A stretch of 60,327 nucleotides of DNA from Pseudomonas lopnurensis (GCF_015070855.1 NZ_JADDIX010000070.1:1-60327), one strand, 5' to 3'. Shown: positions 9,805 through 18,307, counted from the first letter of the stretch. Numbers and translations are program-made. The notes: a model not told the origin generated them from the sequence alone.

Positions 9805-10653
9805 ATGCAACGCAAGATCAAGGATCGGTCCCCGGACAAGGACGCAGCTTCGGAGATCGAACGGGTACTGATCGATCCGATGTCGACCCTCGAGGAGGAG
9901 GAAAAGGATCGCCAGTTCGTCACCGCTCTAGCCCGGGGCCTGGAGTTGCTGCGCTGCTTCAGCCCGCGTGAAAGCGTGCTGAGCAATCAGGAGCTGGCCC
10001 GCAAGGCCAACCTGCCGCGGCCGACCGTCAGCCGGCTGACTTACACGCTGACGCGCCTGGGCTATCTGAAGCAGTTGCCCCAGGGCAAATACCAGCTGGA
10101 CGTCGGTGTGATGTCGTTCGGCTACGGGATGCTCTCCAACCTGTCGATTCGGGCTGTGGCGCATCCGCTGATGGAACAGTTGGCCAACCACGCCAGTGCG
10201 GCGGTGGCGATGGCGGCTCGGGACCGGCTACAGATGGTTTACCTGGACGTCGTGCACGGTCAGGGCAACCTCACGATGCGGCGCCAGGTGGGGACCCATC
10301 TGCCCCTGCATCTCAGCTCGGCGGGACGTGCATGTCTGGCCGGCCTGCCGGAAAGCGAATGTGATTTTCTGCTGGACCACATCCGTACCCGGCATGCGGA
10401 GGAATGGCCGAAGGTCCGCAAGAGCCTGGAAAAGGCCTTCCGGGACTACGCCGACTATGGCTATTGCCTGTCGATTGGCGAATGGCACCGGGATGTGAAT
10501 GCGGTTGCCGTGCCCATGGTGCATGCGCAACACGGGCTGCTGGTTTTCAACTGCGGCGGCCCGAGTTTCCAGCTCTCGCGCGAAAAGCTGGAAGAGGACA
10601 TCGGACCGCGACTGGTCCACATGGTGAGCAACATCGAGGCCAGCACCCGCTGA
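9805..10653 (+). CDS. IclR family transcriptional regulator
   Basis: A 282-aa IclR protein. The N-terminal winged helix spans about residues 38-100: ALARGLELLRCF, then ELARKANLPRPTVSRLTYTL as the recognition helix, then YQLDVGVMSFGYG. A GAF-like effector domain follows (about 110-275), with LSSAGRACLAGLP as a family landmark. The unusually long acidic N-terminal extension (about 35 residues) precedes the DNA-binding domain. GGAGG is well placed upstream. It resembles PcaR/PcaU/DcaR-type regulators of aromatic and dicarboxylate catabolism. Its position between the divergent catabolic operon and the acyl-CoA dehydrogenase gene makes it the obvious pathway regulator; whether it activates or represses is unknown. 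Confidence 0.92.
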   Translation: MQRKIKDRSPDKDAASEIERVLIDPMSTLEEEEKDRQFVTALARGLELLRCFSPRESVLSNQELARKANLPRPTVSRLTYTLTRLGYLKQLPQGKYQLDVGVMSFGYGMLSNLSIRAVAHPLMEQLANHASAAVAMAARDRLQMVYLDVVHGQGNLTMRRQVGTHLPLHLSSAGRACLAGLPESECDFLLDHIRTRHAEEWPKVRKSLEKAFRDYADYGYCLSIGEWHRDVNAVAVPMVHAQHGLLVFNCGGPSFQLSREKLEEDIGPRLVHMVSNIEASTR

Positions 10654-10717
10654 TGGAGATGCGGGTCGTGCCTCGTCGACATGACGCGTCCGACCATCGG
10701 ACCCCCGAGGAGCACAC

Positions 10718-11872
10718 ATGATCCGCGATCCGGAAACTCTGCAAATCCTGCTGGATTCCATCCGCCAGTTCGTCAACGAAGCGCTGATCCCGCGCGAAAA
10801 CGAGGTCGCCGAAACCGACTCGATGCCGGTGGACATCGTCGAGCAGATGAAGGAAATGGGCCTGTTCGGCCTGACCATTCCGGAGGATTTCGGCGGTCTG
10901 GGCGTGACCATGGAAGAGGAAGTGAACATCGCTTTCGAACTGGGCCGCACGTCCCCGGCGTTCCGCTCCTATATCGGCACCAACAACGGCATTGGCTCCA
11001 TCGGCATCCTGCTCGACGGCACCGAGGAGCAGAAGGCCAGGTACCTGCCCAAACTGGCAGCCGGCGAGTTCCTCAGCGCCTTCTGCCTGACCGAGCCGGA
11101 CTCCGGCTCCGATGCCGCCTCCCTGAAGACCACCGCCGTGCGCGACGGTGAGTTCTACGTCATCAACGGCACCAAGCGTTTCATCACCAACGCACCGCAA
11201 GCCGGCATCTTCACCGTGATGGCTCGAACCAACCGTGAAATCAAGGGCGCCGGTGGCATCAGCTCGTTCATCGTCGAGGCCAACACGCCTGGTGTCACCG
11301 TCGGCAAGCGCGACCACAAGATGGGCCAGAAAGGCGCCCACACCGCCGACGTGATTTTCGAGAACGTCCGCGTGCCGGCCGGGAACCTGATCGGCGGCAA
11401 GGAAGGCGTCGGCTTCAAGACAGCCATGAAAGTGCTCGACAAAGGCCGTCTGCATATCGCCGCGCTCTCCGTGGGCGCCGCCGAACGCATGCTCGCCGAC
11501 TCGCTGCAGTACGCCATCGAACGCAAGCAGTTCGGCCAGCCCATCGCCGAGTTCCAGCTGATCCAGGGCATGCTGGCCGACAGCAAGGCCGAGATCTACG
11601 CCGCCCGCTGTATGGTGCTGGACGCCGCGCGCAAGCGCGACGAAGGCCTGAACGTGAGCACCGAAGCCTCCTGCGCCAAGATGTTCGCCACCGAGATGTG
11701 CGGTCGCGTGGCCGACCGAGGCGTGCAGATCCACGGTGGCGCCGGCTATGTCAGCGAATATGCCATCGAGCGCTTCTACCGCGACGTGCGGCTGTTCCGC
11801 CTGTACGAGGGCACGACCCAGATCCAGCAGGTCATCATCGCCCGCAACATGATCCGCGAAGCACAGCGCTGA
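10718..11872 (+). CDS. Acyl-CoA dehydrogenase
   Basis: A 384-aa FAD acyl-CoA dehydrogenase introducing the first double bond of beta-oxidation. It contains LTEPDSGSDAASL (about 125-137, FAD/substrate binding), the middle beta domain with FITNAP, RKQFGQPIAEFQLIQ (about 270), and catalytic Glu364 in RLYEGTTQIQ. GAGGAG precedes the start. It lies 64 bp downstream of iclR and is probably co-transcribed with it. The rest of the pathway (hydratase, dehydrogenase, thiolase, ETF) lies on the divergent operon, which otherwise lacks this step, so the enzyme probably completes that route. The substrate is inferred to be the CoA ester made by the class III CoA-transferase. Confidence 0.93.
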   Translation: MIRDPETLQILLDSIRQFVNEALIPRENEVAETDSMPVDIVEQMKEMGLFGLTIPEDFGGLGVTMEEEVNIAFELGRTSPAFRSYIGTNNGIGSIGILLDGTEEQKARYLPKLAAGEFLSAFCLTEPDSGSDAASLKTTAVRDGEFYVINGTKRFITNAPQAGIFTVMARTNREIKGAGGISSFIVEANTPGVTVGKRDHKMGQKGAHTADVIFENVRVPAGNLIGGKEGVGFKTAMKVLDKGRLHIAALSVGAAERMLADSLQYAIERKQFGQPIAEFQLIQGMLADSKAEIYAARCMVLDAARKRDEGLNVSTEASCAKMFATEMCGRVADRGVQIHGGAGYVSEYAIERFYRDVRLFRLYEGTTQIQQVIIARNMIREAQR

Positions 11873-11886
11873 CAGCCGAGCCTGTC

Positions 11887-12792
11887 TCAGCCCGGGCCGG
11901 AGGCCAGCCGCGCCGCAATGAAGTCTACGAAGGCCTTGATCTTCGGCAGCGGCTGTCGGCTGGAAGGCCACAAAATACTGAGCGTACGCCGGTCCTGGAT
12001 ATAGCTATCCAACAACGGGACCAGGCGTTGCTGCTCGATGGCCTCAGCCACGATGAAGTCCGGCAGGCAAGCAATGCCCTGCCCGGCTTCAGCCATCGCC
12101 AGCAGCGGGTCCACCGCATTGGTGACGGCGGTCTGCGGCAGATCCAGGCTCAGGCATTTGTCGCCAGCGAACAGGGGCCAGGCGTCCAGCTTGCCGCTGG
12201 ACGGGTAGCGGTAGTGAAGGCAGGCATGCGCTGCCAGGTCTGCAGGGACCGTGGGCTCGCCACGGCGCGCGAGGTAGTCCGGCGTGGCGACCAACCGATG
12301 GCTGAAGCCATTGAGCCTGCGCATCATCAAGCGGGAATCCTGCACTTCGCCGATGCGCATCACCGCATCGAAGCCTTCCTCGATGACATTAACCAGGCGG
12401 TCGCTGAAATCCAATTCCAGTTCTACCGCGGGATACGCCTGTTGGAAGGCGATCAGATGCGGCATCAAGCGCATGCCCAGTTGCGGCAGGCTGATGCGCA
12501 GCTTGCCCTGGGGATTGCCGGCTGCTTGAGTCAGTTCGCGCTCAGCCACTTCCAGCTCGGCAAAGATGCGGTGGCAGCGCTCGAGGAACAAGGCGCCCTC
12601 GGCCGTGAGGGTGATCGCCCGGGTCGAGCGATGAAAAAGCCGCACCCCGAGGCGTTCCTCGAGACGGGTCACGGCCTTGCCGATGGCCGATGAAGACAGC
12701 TCCAGCCGCCGCCCGGCCTCGGTGAAGCTGCGCGCTTCGGCCGCATGAACAAAGGCGGACAGCGCACCGAGCTGGTCCATCTTGGCGCTCAT
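11887..12792 (-). CDS. LysR family transcriptional regulator
   Basis: A 301-aa LTTR. The N-terminal winged helix-turn-helix (about 8-65) contains ARSFTEAGRRLELSSSAIGKAVTRLEERLGVRLFHRSTR, followed by the periplasmic-binding-protein-like effector domain. AAGGATG precedes the start at 12790-12792. It is divergent from the luciferase-like monooxygenase at 12927 with a 134-bp AT-rich gap, the classical arrangement for a LysR gene and its target. It converges on the acyl-CoA dehydrogenase gene, with only 14 bp between the stops. The effector is unknown. Confidence 0.9.
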   Translation of the reverse strand: MSAKMDQLGALSAFVHAAEARSFTEAGRRLELSSSAIGKAVTRLEERLGVRLFHRSTRAITLTAEGALFLERCHRIFAELEVAERELTQAAGNPQGKLRISLPQLGMRLMPHLIAFQQAYPAVELELDFSDRLVNVIEEGFDAVMRIGEVQDSRLMMRRLNGFSHRLVATPDYLARRGEPTVPADLAAHACLHYRYPSSGKLDAWPLFAGDKCLSLDLPQTAVTNAVDPLLAMAEAGQGIACLPDFIVAEAIEQQRLVPLLDSYIQDRRTLSILWPSSRQPLPKIKAFVDFIAARLASGPG

Positions 12793-12926
12793 GGATTACA
12801 TCCTTTTGTTCCTCAATGTTTGGAATTCTAGCTTATTTTTCTTTTCTGCCTAGCCGCCTATAGTCCCCGGCATCCTGATCCGCGGCCGCGTTACCGTGGG
12901 TCGCTCGTTCTTCTCGCGAGGTTTCC

Positions 12927-13943
12927 ATGCCGTCCACCGCTTCCTATCCAGCATTACCCAAGGAGCTTGCCGAACACCGCGGGTATGCCCGCGTGTTCCA
13001 ACCCGGACATCTGACCTTCGGTTTTATCGCTCCACTGGAAAGCTATCCCGACAGCCCCGGTCCCACCTTGGCGGACCATGGCGCCATGGCGCGCAAAGTC
13101 GACCAGGCCGGCTTTTCGGCCATCTGGCTGCGGGACGTGCCGTTCTACGATCCCAACTTCGGTGACGTCGGCCAGATAATCGACCCGATGGTGTATGCCG
13201 GTTACCTGGCCGCCATCACGGAAAACATCGCCATCGGCACCGCCGGCATCGTTCTACCACTGCGCGACCCCTTGATTGTCGCCAAGCAGGCCGCCAGCGT
13301 GGACCAGTTGCTGGGTGGCCGTTTCATTCTCGGCCTGGCCACTGGCGATCGCCCGATCGAATACCCGGCATTCGGCAGTGATTTCGATAACCGCGCCGAG
13401 CGCTTCCGCGATGCCCTGGCGGTGGTGCGTGCCGCCACCGAGCGCGCCTGGCCCGTTCATGGCTCGGCCTACTACGGTGAACTGACCGGCAACCTGGACC
13501 TGGTACCGAAGCCCGCGGCGCCGCGCCTGCCGACGGTGGTTGTGGGCATGGCGGGCCAGACCATGGAGTGGATCGCGCAGAACACCGACGGCGTGCTGTG
13601 GTACCTCACCGATCCGGCGAAGATTCCCGACATCGTCAACCGCTGGCACCTGGCAAGCCAGGGGCAACCCTTCAAGCCCTACGGCTACGGCACCTTCTTC
13701 GATCTGGATGCCGACCCTGACCTGCCCCTGCAACCCGGCCGCGTGATGCGGGCCGGGCGCAACACCCTGATCGACCTGTGGCGCCGCCAGCAGGACCAGG
13801 GCGTCGCGCATGTAGCCTTGAACTTCAAGCCGCAGCGCCGCCCCGCCTCAGAGGTGATCGACGAGATGGGCGAGTACATCCTGCCGCATTTTCCCAGCCT
13901 GGCGCCGTCCCTGACGCCCCCATCCGCGCAACGGAGTCGTTGA
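12927..13943 (+). CDS. Luciferase-like (LLM class) flavin-dependent oxidoreductase
   Basis: A 338-aa TIM-barrel flavin enzyme of the bacterial luciferase superfamily. Visible hallmarks are ADHGAMARKVDQAGFSAIWLRDVPFYDP (about 50-75), GTAGIVLPLRDPLIVAKQAASVDQLLGGRFILGLATGDRP (about 108-148) and PVVVGMAGQT-like sequence in the second half. GAGG precedes the start. Such enzymes use FMNH2 from a partner reductase to monooxygenate or desulfonate small organics. It heads a plus-strand run of four genes (LLM, two TIM-barrel isomerases, LLM) with 1-58 bp gaps, likely one operon controlled by the divergent LysR gene. The substrate is not recognisable. Confidence 0.85.
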   Translation: MPSTASYPALPKELAEHRGYARVFQPGHLTFGFIAPLESYPDSPGPTLADHGAMARKVDQAGFSAIWLRDVPFYDPNFGDVGQIIDPMVYAGYLAAITENIAIGTAGIVLPLRDPLIVAKQAASVDQLLGGRFILGLATGDRPIEYPAFGSDFDNRAERFRDALAVVRAATERAWPVHGSAYYGELTGNLDLVPKPAAPRLPTVVVGMAGQTMEWIAQNTDGVLWYLTDPAKIPDIVNRWHLASQGQPFKPYGYGTFFDLDADPDLPLQPGRVMRAGRNTLIDLWRRQQDQGVAHVALNFKPQRRPASEVIDEMGEYILPHFPSLAPSLTPPSAQRSR

Positions 13944-13944
13944 C

Positions 13945-14745
13945 ATGCGACATGCTGCTCACGCCATGGATTTCATTTTCCAGACCAGGCTCGGCACTTA
14001 CCCACTGGCGGTGCAGTGCGAAATGCTCGCCGAACTGGGGTACCAGGGCATGACCGTTTCGTCCTGGAGTCCGGAGCTCAAGGAGCTGCCGAAGGTCAAG
14101 GCGGATTGGGGGCTCGATGTCGGCGGCGTCTATGCCATCTACCGCCAGGGACTGGAGGACTGGCTTGTCACGCTGTTCGAATCCATCGAAGGTTGCAGCA
14201 CCATCGAACTGGCCCTGCATTCGGGCGACAAGGTTCAGCAGCAGGACCTCCGGATGCTCGAGCGCTTGCTGCCGATCTGCGAGCGTCGCGACCTGCAGAT
14301 CGCGCTGTACCCCCATATCCGCTACGGCATGCAGACCACTACCGAAGCGGTGCAGCTGTGCGAGCGCTTCGACCACCCGCGCCTGGGCATTGTGTTCAAC
14401 GGCTATCACTGGTTCGCCATCCAGGAAGGCGAGCTGGAACAGCGGCTGGACGCACTTTGGCCCTGGCTTAAACAGGTGAACATCGCCGGCTGCCGGCTCT
14501 CGCCGTTGGGCTGGGGTGGCGCGGCGACCATCGAGCCCCTTGATGAAGGTGAAATGGACAATTTCGTGCTGCTGGGCGCGCTCGAACGCCGCGGCTACAC
14601 GGGTCATGTCGGCTTCCTCGGCTGGGAAAGCATGGGCGGCGATGTGCATGGCAATCTCCATCGCTCGCTCACCGCCTTCCGTTCCATGGAGCAGCGCCTG
14701 GCGCGCAATCCTCATTGGGCGCTGATGACGGACTTCCCCCGTTGA
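13945..14745 (+). CDS. Sugar phosphate isomerase/epimerase family protein (xylose isomerase-like TIM barrel), copy 1
   Basis: A 266-aa AP-endonuclease-2/xylose-isomerase-like TIM barrel. Family features include the MDFIFQTRLGTYPLAVQCEMLAELGY start, ERRDLQIALYPH (about 112-124), FNGYHWFA (about 150) and SPLGWGG (about 185). Acidic and histidine residues in these strands are probable metal ligands. It starts 2 bp after the stop of the LLM gene, with CGGAG eight bases before ATG. It is a clear paralogue of the next gene, sharing GYHW, SPLGWGG and many aligned positions. It probably acts on a hydroxylated or sugar-like intermediate in the same pathway; the reaction is unknown. Confidence 0.8.
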   Translation: MRHAAHAMDFIFQTRLGTYPLAVQCEMLAELGYQGMTVSSWSPELKELPKVKADWGLDVGGVYAIYRQGLEDWLVTLFESIEGCSTIELALHSGDKVQQQDLRMLERLLPICERRDLQIALYPHIRYGMQTTTEAVQLCERFDHPRLGIVFNGYHWFAIQEGELEQRLDALWPWLKQVNIAGCRLSPLGWGGAATIEPLDEGEMDNFVLLGALERRGYTGHVGFLGWESMGGDVHGNLHRSLTAFRSMEQRLARNPHWALMTDFPR

Positions 14746-14756
14746 AGGCCGCAGCA

Positions 14757-15578
14757 ATGGATACGCCGATGAGAAATCCCATCCATGCCCTGGATTCGTT
14801 CTTCTACACCTCCATGGGCGTCTACAGCTTCCAGGCCCAGTGCGAGATGGTCGCGGAGGTTGGCTACGACGCCATCACCGTCGCCGCCTGGGGCGGGCAG
14901 CCGCTGACCGATCTTTCGCAACTGAAGCACGTCAAGGCCAAGCACGGCCTGGATATCGCGGCGCTGTACATGGTGCTGCATGAAGGGCGCAACGACGAAG
15001 TGGTCCGGCGACTCGTCGAGTCCGTCGAGGGCGTGGAGCTGATCGAACTGGCGGTGCAGACCTCGGTCAACGGCGTGCCGGCGATTCTGAAGGTGATCGA
15101 CAGCTTGTTGCCCATCGTCGAGCGCCGCGGCCTGCGATTGGCCCTCTACCCGCATCGCAACCACGTCACGCAAACCACCTCCCAGGTCGTGGAGCTGTGC
15201 AACTACTACAGCCACCCGCAGCTGGGCGCAGTGTTCAACGGCTACCACTGGTACGCCAGCCAGGAAGGTGATCTGCAGGGCCGGCTGGATGCCATGCGCC
15301 CTTGGCTGATGCAGGTCACCACCTCAGGTTCGGCGCTTTCGCCGCTGGGCTGGGGCGGCGTGGCCACCATGGAGCCGCCCGATCGTGGCGAGCTGGACAA
15401 TTTCGCCCTGCTCGGCGTCCTGGCACGCATGGGCTACGCCGGGCGAATCGGCGTGCTCGGCTGGGATTACGGCGGCGACGTCTACCTGAAATTGCAGCGT
15501 TCCCTGCATGCCATGCACGGTATCCAGCAGCGCCTGGCGACCCACCCGAGCTGGGCGGACCTCCCGCTCAAGCGTTAA
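14757..15578 (+). CDS. Sugar phosphate isomerase/epimerase family protein (TIM barrel), copy 2
   Basis: A 273-aa paralogue of the preceding gene in the same fold: DSFFYTSMGVYSFQAQCEMVAEVGYD, ERRGLRLALYPHRNH, FNGYHWYA and SPLGWGG all align to it. The start at 14757 (MDTPMRN) is chosen over the frame opening at 14715, which would overlap the upstream gene by 31 bp; a further ATG at 14769 is also possible. GAAGG precedes 14757. The tandem duplication suggests two successive or alternative isomerisations, or a heteromer. The function is not recognised. Confidence 0.78.
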   Translation: MDTPMRNPIHALDSFFYTSMGVYSFQAQCEMVAEVGYDAITVAAWGGQPLTDLSQLKHVKAKHGLDIAALYMVLHEGRNDEVVRRLVESVEGVELIELAVQTSVNGVPAILKVIDSLLPIVERRGLRLALYPHRNHVTQTTSQVVELCNYYSHPQLGAVFNGYHWYASQEGDLQGRLDAMRPWLMQVTTSGSALSPLGWGGVATMEPPDRGELDNFALLGVLARMGYAGRIGVLGWDYGGDVYLKLQRSLHAMHGIQQRLATHPSWADLPLKR

Positions 15579-15636
15579 CCCTGGGACGGCGCTGCGATTG
15601 ACGCCAGCCCTCGCGCTTTATCCAACTGGAGTTCTT

Positions 15637-16623
15637 ATGACCGCACTGTCCGTGCTTGACCTCATGATGATCGGCGAAGGCAAAGGCTTCGCCGATACCC
15701 TTGAAGACGCTCGTCGACTGGCCCGCCATGTCGAACAGCATGGCTACAACCGCTACTGGATCGCCGAGCACCATGATCTGCCCGGCATCGGTTCGATGGC
15801 CACGCCGCTGATCATTCAGCACTTGGCCGCCTCGACCAGCACGCTGCGCGTGGGCGCGGGCGGCGTGATGCTGCCCAATCACTCGCCGCTGATCGTGGCC
15901 GAACAGTTTGGCACCTTGCACACGTTGTTCCCCGGGCGCATCGACCTTGGCGTCGGACGCGCACCGGGCGGTGGCGGCCCGACCGTACGCGCCATTCGTG
16001 GCATCAGCCAGGAGCGGGACTTCCCCCAGGACGTGCAGCGGGTGCTCGATTACCTGGAGGACAATGGCAAGGAACCGGTACGCGCGCTGCCGGGTCGGCA
16101 CGATGTGCCGGTCTGGGTATTGGGCTCGAGTTTGCAAGGCGCTGATCTGGCTGCGCGGATGGGCCTGCCGTACGCCTTTGCCTCACACTTCGCCCCGCAG
16201 ATGCTGATGCACGCACTGGCGCATTACCGGGACAATTTCCGCCCTTCCGTTTACCTGGACAAGCCCTACGCCATGGCGGGGGTCAACGTGATTGCCGCCG
16301 ATACCCGCGCCGAGGCGCAGTACCTGGCCAGTTCCCATCAGCAATGGGTGGTGAAACTGCACGCCGGCCGTCCAGGGTTGCTGCCGGCTCCGGAAGAAGG
16401 CTACCTAGCAACGATCACGCCCATGGATCGACAGGGACTGGATCAGGCCATGGCCTGTACCGCTATCGGTGACAAGCAGGAAGTCGGCGCCTGGCTGCGG
16501 CAGTTCATCGCCACCACCGGCGCGGACGAACTGATGATCGATGCGCGCATCTACGATCCGGTCGCGCGTTGCCGCTCCTATCAACTGGCGGCGGAGTCGA
16601 TTGAAGACCTGTTGACTCGCTGA
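15637..16623 (+). CDS. Luciferase-like (LLM class) flavin-dependent oxidoreductase, MsnO8-like group
   Basis: A 328-aa luciferase-superfamily protein. It begins LSVLDLMMIGEGKGFADTLEDARRLARHVEQHGYNRYWIAEHHDLPGIG, where the WIAEHH motif is typical of this subgroup. RVGAGGVMLPNHSPLIVAEQFGTLHTLFPGRIDLGVGRAPGG (about 70-112) follows. The start at 15637 is preferred over the in-frame opening at 15508 because that region overlaps the previous gene and an ACTGGAG stands before 15637. It ends the four-gene cluster, and a strong hairpin follows. It differs clearly from the LLM enzyme at 12927, so the two are not recent duplicates. Confidence 0.83.
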   Translation: MTALSVLDLMMIGEGKGFADTLEDARRLARHVEQHGYNRYWIAEHHDLPGIGSMATPLIIQHLAASTSTLRVGAGGVMLPNHSPLIVAEQFGTLHTLFPGRIDLGVGRAPGGGGPTVRAIRGISQERDFPQDVQRVLDYLEDNGKEPVRALPGRHDVPVWVLGSSLQGADLAARMGLPYAFASHFAPQMLMHALAHYRDNFRPSVYLDKPYAMAGVNVIAADTRAEAQYLASSHQQWVVKLHAGRPGLLPAPEEGYLATITPMDRQGLDQAMACTAIGDKQEVGAWLRQFIATTGADELMIDARIYDPVARCRSYQLAAESIEDLLTR

Positions 16624-16628
16624 CGGCC

Positions 16629-16664
16629 CTGCGGAGGCGCGGCCTAAAAGGTCGTCCTCCGCAG
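16629..16664 (+). terminator. Strong GC hairpin after the LLM/TIM-barrel cluster
   Basis: The arms CTGCGGAGG and CCTCCGCAG (nine perfect pairs) enclose a second short stem CCT-AAA-AGG. The hairpin lies 6 bp after the LLM stop codon. No U-run follows, so it may be a pause or protective hairpin rather than a full intrinsic terminator. Confidence 0.5.
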
Positions 16665-16688
16665 CGCCCATAGCCGCCTGGCAAGGCG

Positions 16689-16775
16689 TCAGAGGATATC
16701 GTCCACCACCCCACCATCGACCCGCAGTGCGGCGCCGCTGGTGGCAGACGCCTGGTTGGAGCAGACATCTACGGG
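16689..16775 (-). pseudogene. C-terminal remnant of a short-chain dehydrogenase
   Basis: The minus strand reads, up to a TGA at 16689-16691, a 28-residue segment ending SGAALRVDGGVVDDIL. This is the characteristic SDR C-terminus (G-x-x-L-x-V-D-G-G). No start codon or the remaining ~220 residues are present, since the adjacent monooxygenase gene begins within 10 bp. It is therefore a deletion remnant. It probably once formed an operon with the ABM monooxygenase gene. Confidence 0.65.
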
Positions 16776-16784
16776 ACCACCGTC

Positions 16785-17141
16785 TCAGGTGCGGGTAAAG
16801 CCATCGAACGAGTTCATGTAGACCGCCCCGAAGGCGTCCAGGTGCTTACGGGTGGGCTCGTCCGGGCTGCCATAAACCAGAAGGCTGGTGATCGTCACCA
16901 GTTCGAGAAACTTCTCGCCGAACGGCGCGAAGGTCTGCTCGATATGGCTGACCACCGCGTCCGCTCGGTAGCGCTCGATGATGTGCACAACCGTGTGGTC
17001 GTCGTTGACGCTGTATTCGTACATCAGCGTGCCCGGCTCCTGGCTGGTCGCGGCAACGATTTCGGCAACCAGTCGCTTGAACTCGGGGAAGTGTTCCGGC
17101 GCCAGGCTGAGGGTGAAAATGTTGATGACTTCGTCTTTCAT
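16785..17141 (-). CDS. ABM-domain protein (putative quinol monooxygenase, antibiotic biosynthesis monooxygenase family)
   Basis: A 118-aa dimeric alpha+beta-barrel protein. The N-terminus INIFTLSLAPEHFPEFKRLVAEIVAATSQEPGTLMYEYSV, with the central PGTLMYEY motif and HIIERYRADAVVSHI, fits the ABM (YgiN-like) family. YgiN-type members act on quinols without cofactors; others degrade haem or aromatics. AGAGGAC precedes the start. The gene is divergent from a LysR regulator with a 147-bp gap, a likely regulator-target pair. The SDR remnant directly downstream suggests it was once part of a longer operon. Confidence 0.8.
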   Translation of the reverse strand: MKDEVINIFTLSLAPEHFPEFKRLVAEIVAATSQEPGTLMYEYSVNDDHTVVHIIERYRADAVVSHIEQTFAPFGEKFLELVTITSLLVYGSPDEPTRKHLDAFGAVYMNSFDGFTRT

Positions 17142-17258
17142 GGTTTGTCCTCTGTCGTGAGTAAGCCAACGCCTGTTCGGGATACGAGCGCGCTGCTGGG
17201 TTGGACGTCATGCTAAGGTAGAGCCTCACGCCGATAAACAGACTGGAAATCACAGATA

Positions 17259-17277
17259 GGTAGCATTCATCGCTACC
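17259..17277. promoter_or_regulatory. Palindrome before the LysR gene
   Basis: GGTAGC-N7-GCTACC, perfect six-base arms, ends 11 bp before the LysR start and about 118 bp from the divergent ABM gene. LysR proteins bind such dyads to autoregulate. Assignment is by position only. Confidence 0.35.
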
Positions 17278-17288
17278 AGGAAATTGTA

Positions 17289-18188
17289 ATGACCTCAGAA
17301 GACTCGTTCAGCGGCATCCACATTTTTCTGGCCACCGCTCGTTCCGCGACCTTCACCGAGGCAGCCGAGCGGTTGGGCCTCTCCAAATCCGCCGTGGGCA
17401 AGGCGATCGCCCGTTTGGAAGCGAGGGTTGGCACGAGCCTGTTCTATCGGTCGACGAGACGACTATCCCTCTCCCCCGACGGCGAAGCCTACTTCACGGT
17501 ATGGTCCGCTGCCCTGGAGGAGATCAAGGCCACCGAGAGCAACCTCGGCAACCGGCTCGGCGTGCCGGCCGGGCGCCTGCGTGTGGATATGCCGGTAGCC
17601 TTCGGTAAACAGGTGGTATTGCCGATTCTGCTGGACATGAGCAAGCGCTTCCCACAGTTGCAGCTGACCCTGACCTTCAGCGACCAACTGGTGGACCTGA
17701 CCGAAGAAGGTATCGATTTGGCCATTCGCTTTGGCAGCGTCGACAGCGTGCCCGGATTGGTCGCCAGGCGTCTCACCGCACACCGATGGGTGACCTGTGC
17801 GTCGCCGGGTTACCTGGAACAAAACGGCACGCCCTTGACGCTGGAAGACATGACCCGGCATCGCGCCATCGTGGGCTATCGCCGCGGCAGTCTGATGCCA
17901 TGGAAGATGACCAAGGACGGGCAAGCCGTGAAGTTCTCGCCGCCACCGACATACCAATTTGACGACGCGGAAGCCATGATCGAGGCCACACGAGCAGGGC
18001 TCGGGATCTGCCAGATGCCGTTATGCCTGTTTGAAAAAGATATCGAAACGCAGGCGGTCGTTCCGCTGCTCGAACCATTCGAACCTGCCCCGGTAGAGGT
18101 TCACGCGCTGTGGTCGAAAAGCAATCACCTGCGACCCAAGATCCGTTATCTGGTCGATGAGTTGCTGAAGCTACATGGCCACGCTTAA
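17289..18188 (+). CDS. LysR family transcriptional regulator
   Basis: A 299-aa LTTR. The HTH (about 10-68) contains ARSATFTEAAERLGLSKSAVGKAIARLEARVGTSLFYRSTRRLSL, and an effector domain with SDQLVDLTEEGIDLAIRFG follows. AGGA lies nine bases before the ATG. It is divergent from the ABM monooxygenase gene, its probable target, and converges with the NimT/CynX transporter gene 120 bp away. The effector is unknown. Confidence 0.9.
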   Translation: MTSEDSFSGIHIFLATARSATFTEAAERLGLSKSAVGKAIARLEARVGTSLFYRSTRRLSLSPDGEAYFTVWSAALEEIKATESNLGNRLGVPAGRLRVDMPVAFGKQVVLPILLDMSKRFPQLQLTLTFSDQLVDLTEEGIDLAIRFGSVDSVPGLVARRLTAHRWVTCASPGYLEQNGTPLTLEDMTRHRAIVGYRRGSLMPWKMTKDGQAVKFSPPPTYQFDDAEAMIEATRAGLGICQMPLCLFEKDIETQAVVPLLEPFEPAPVEVHALWSKSNHLRPKIRYLVDELLKLHGHA

Positions 18189-18307
18189 TTAGTGCAAAAC
18201 GCGGTCTATCATCCCGACCGGCGCTGGTTTGATGGGTGCAGGCTGGCTACCGCTACAGCCCCGGCCCATTGACTGCGCAGCCTCCGGGGCCGTCACCGGG
18301 ACTTCGC

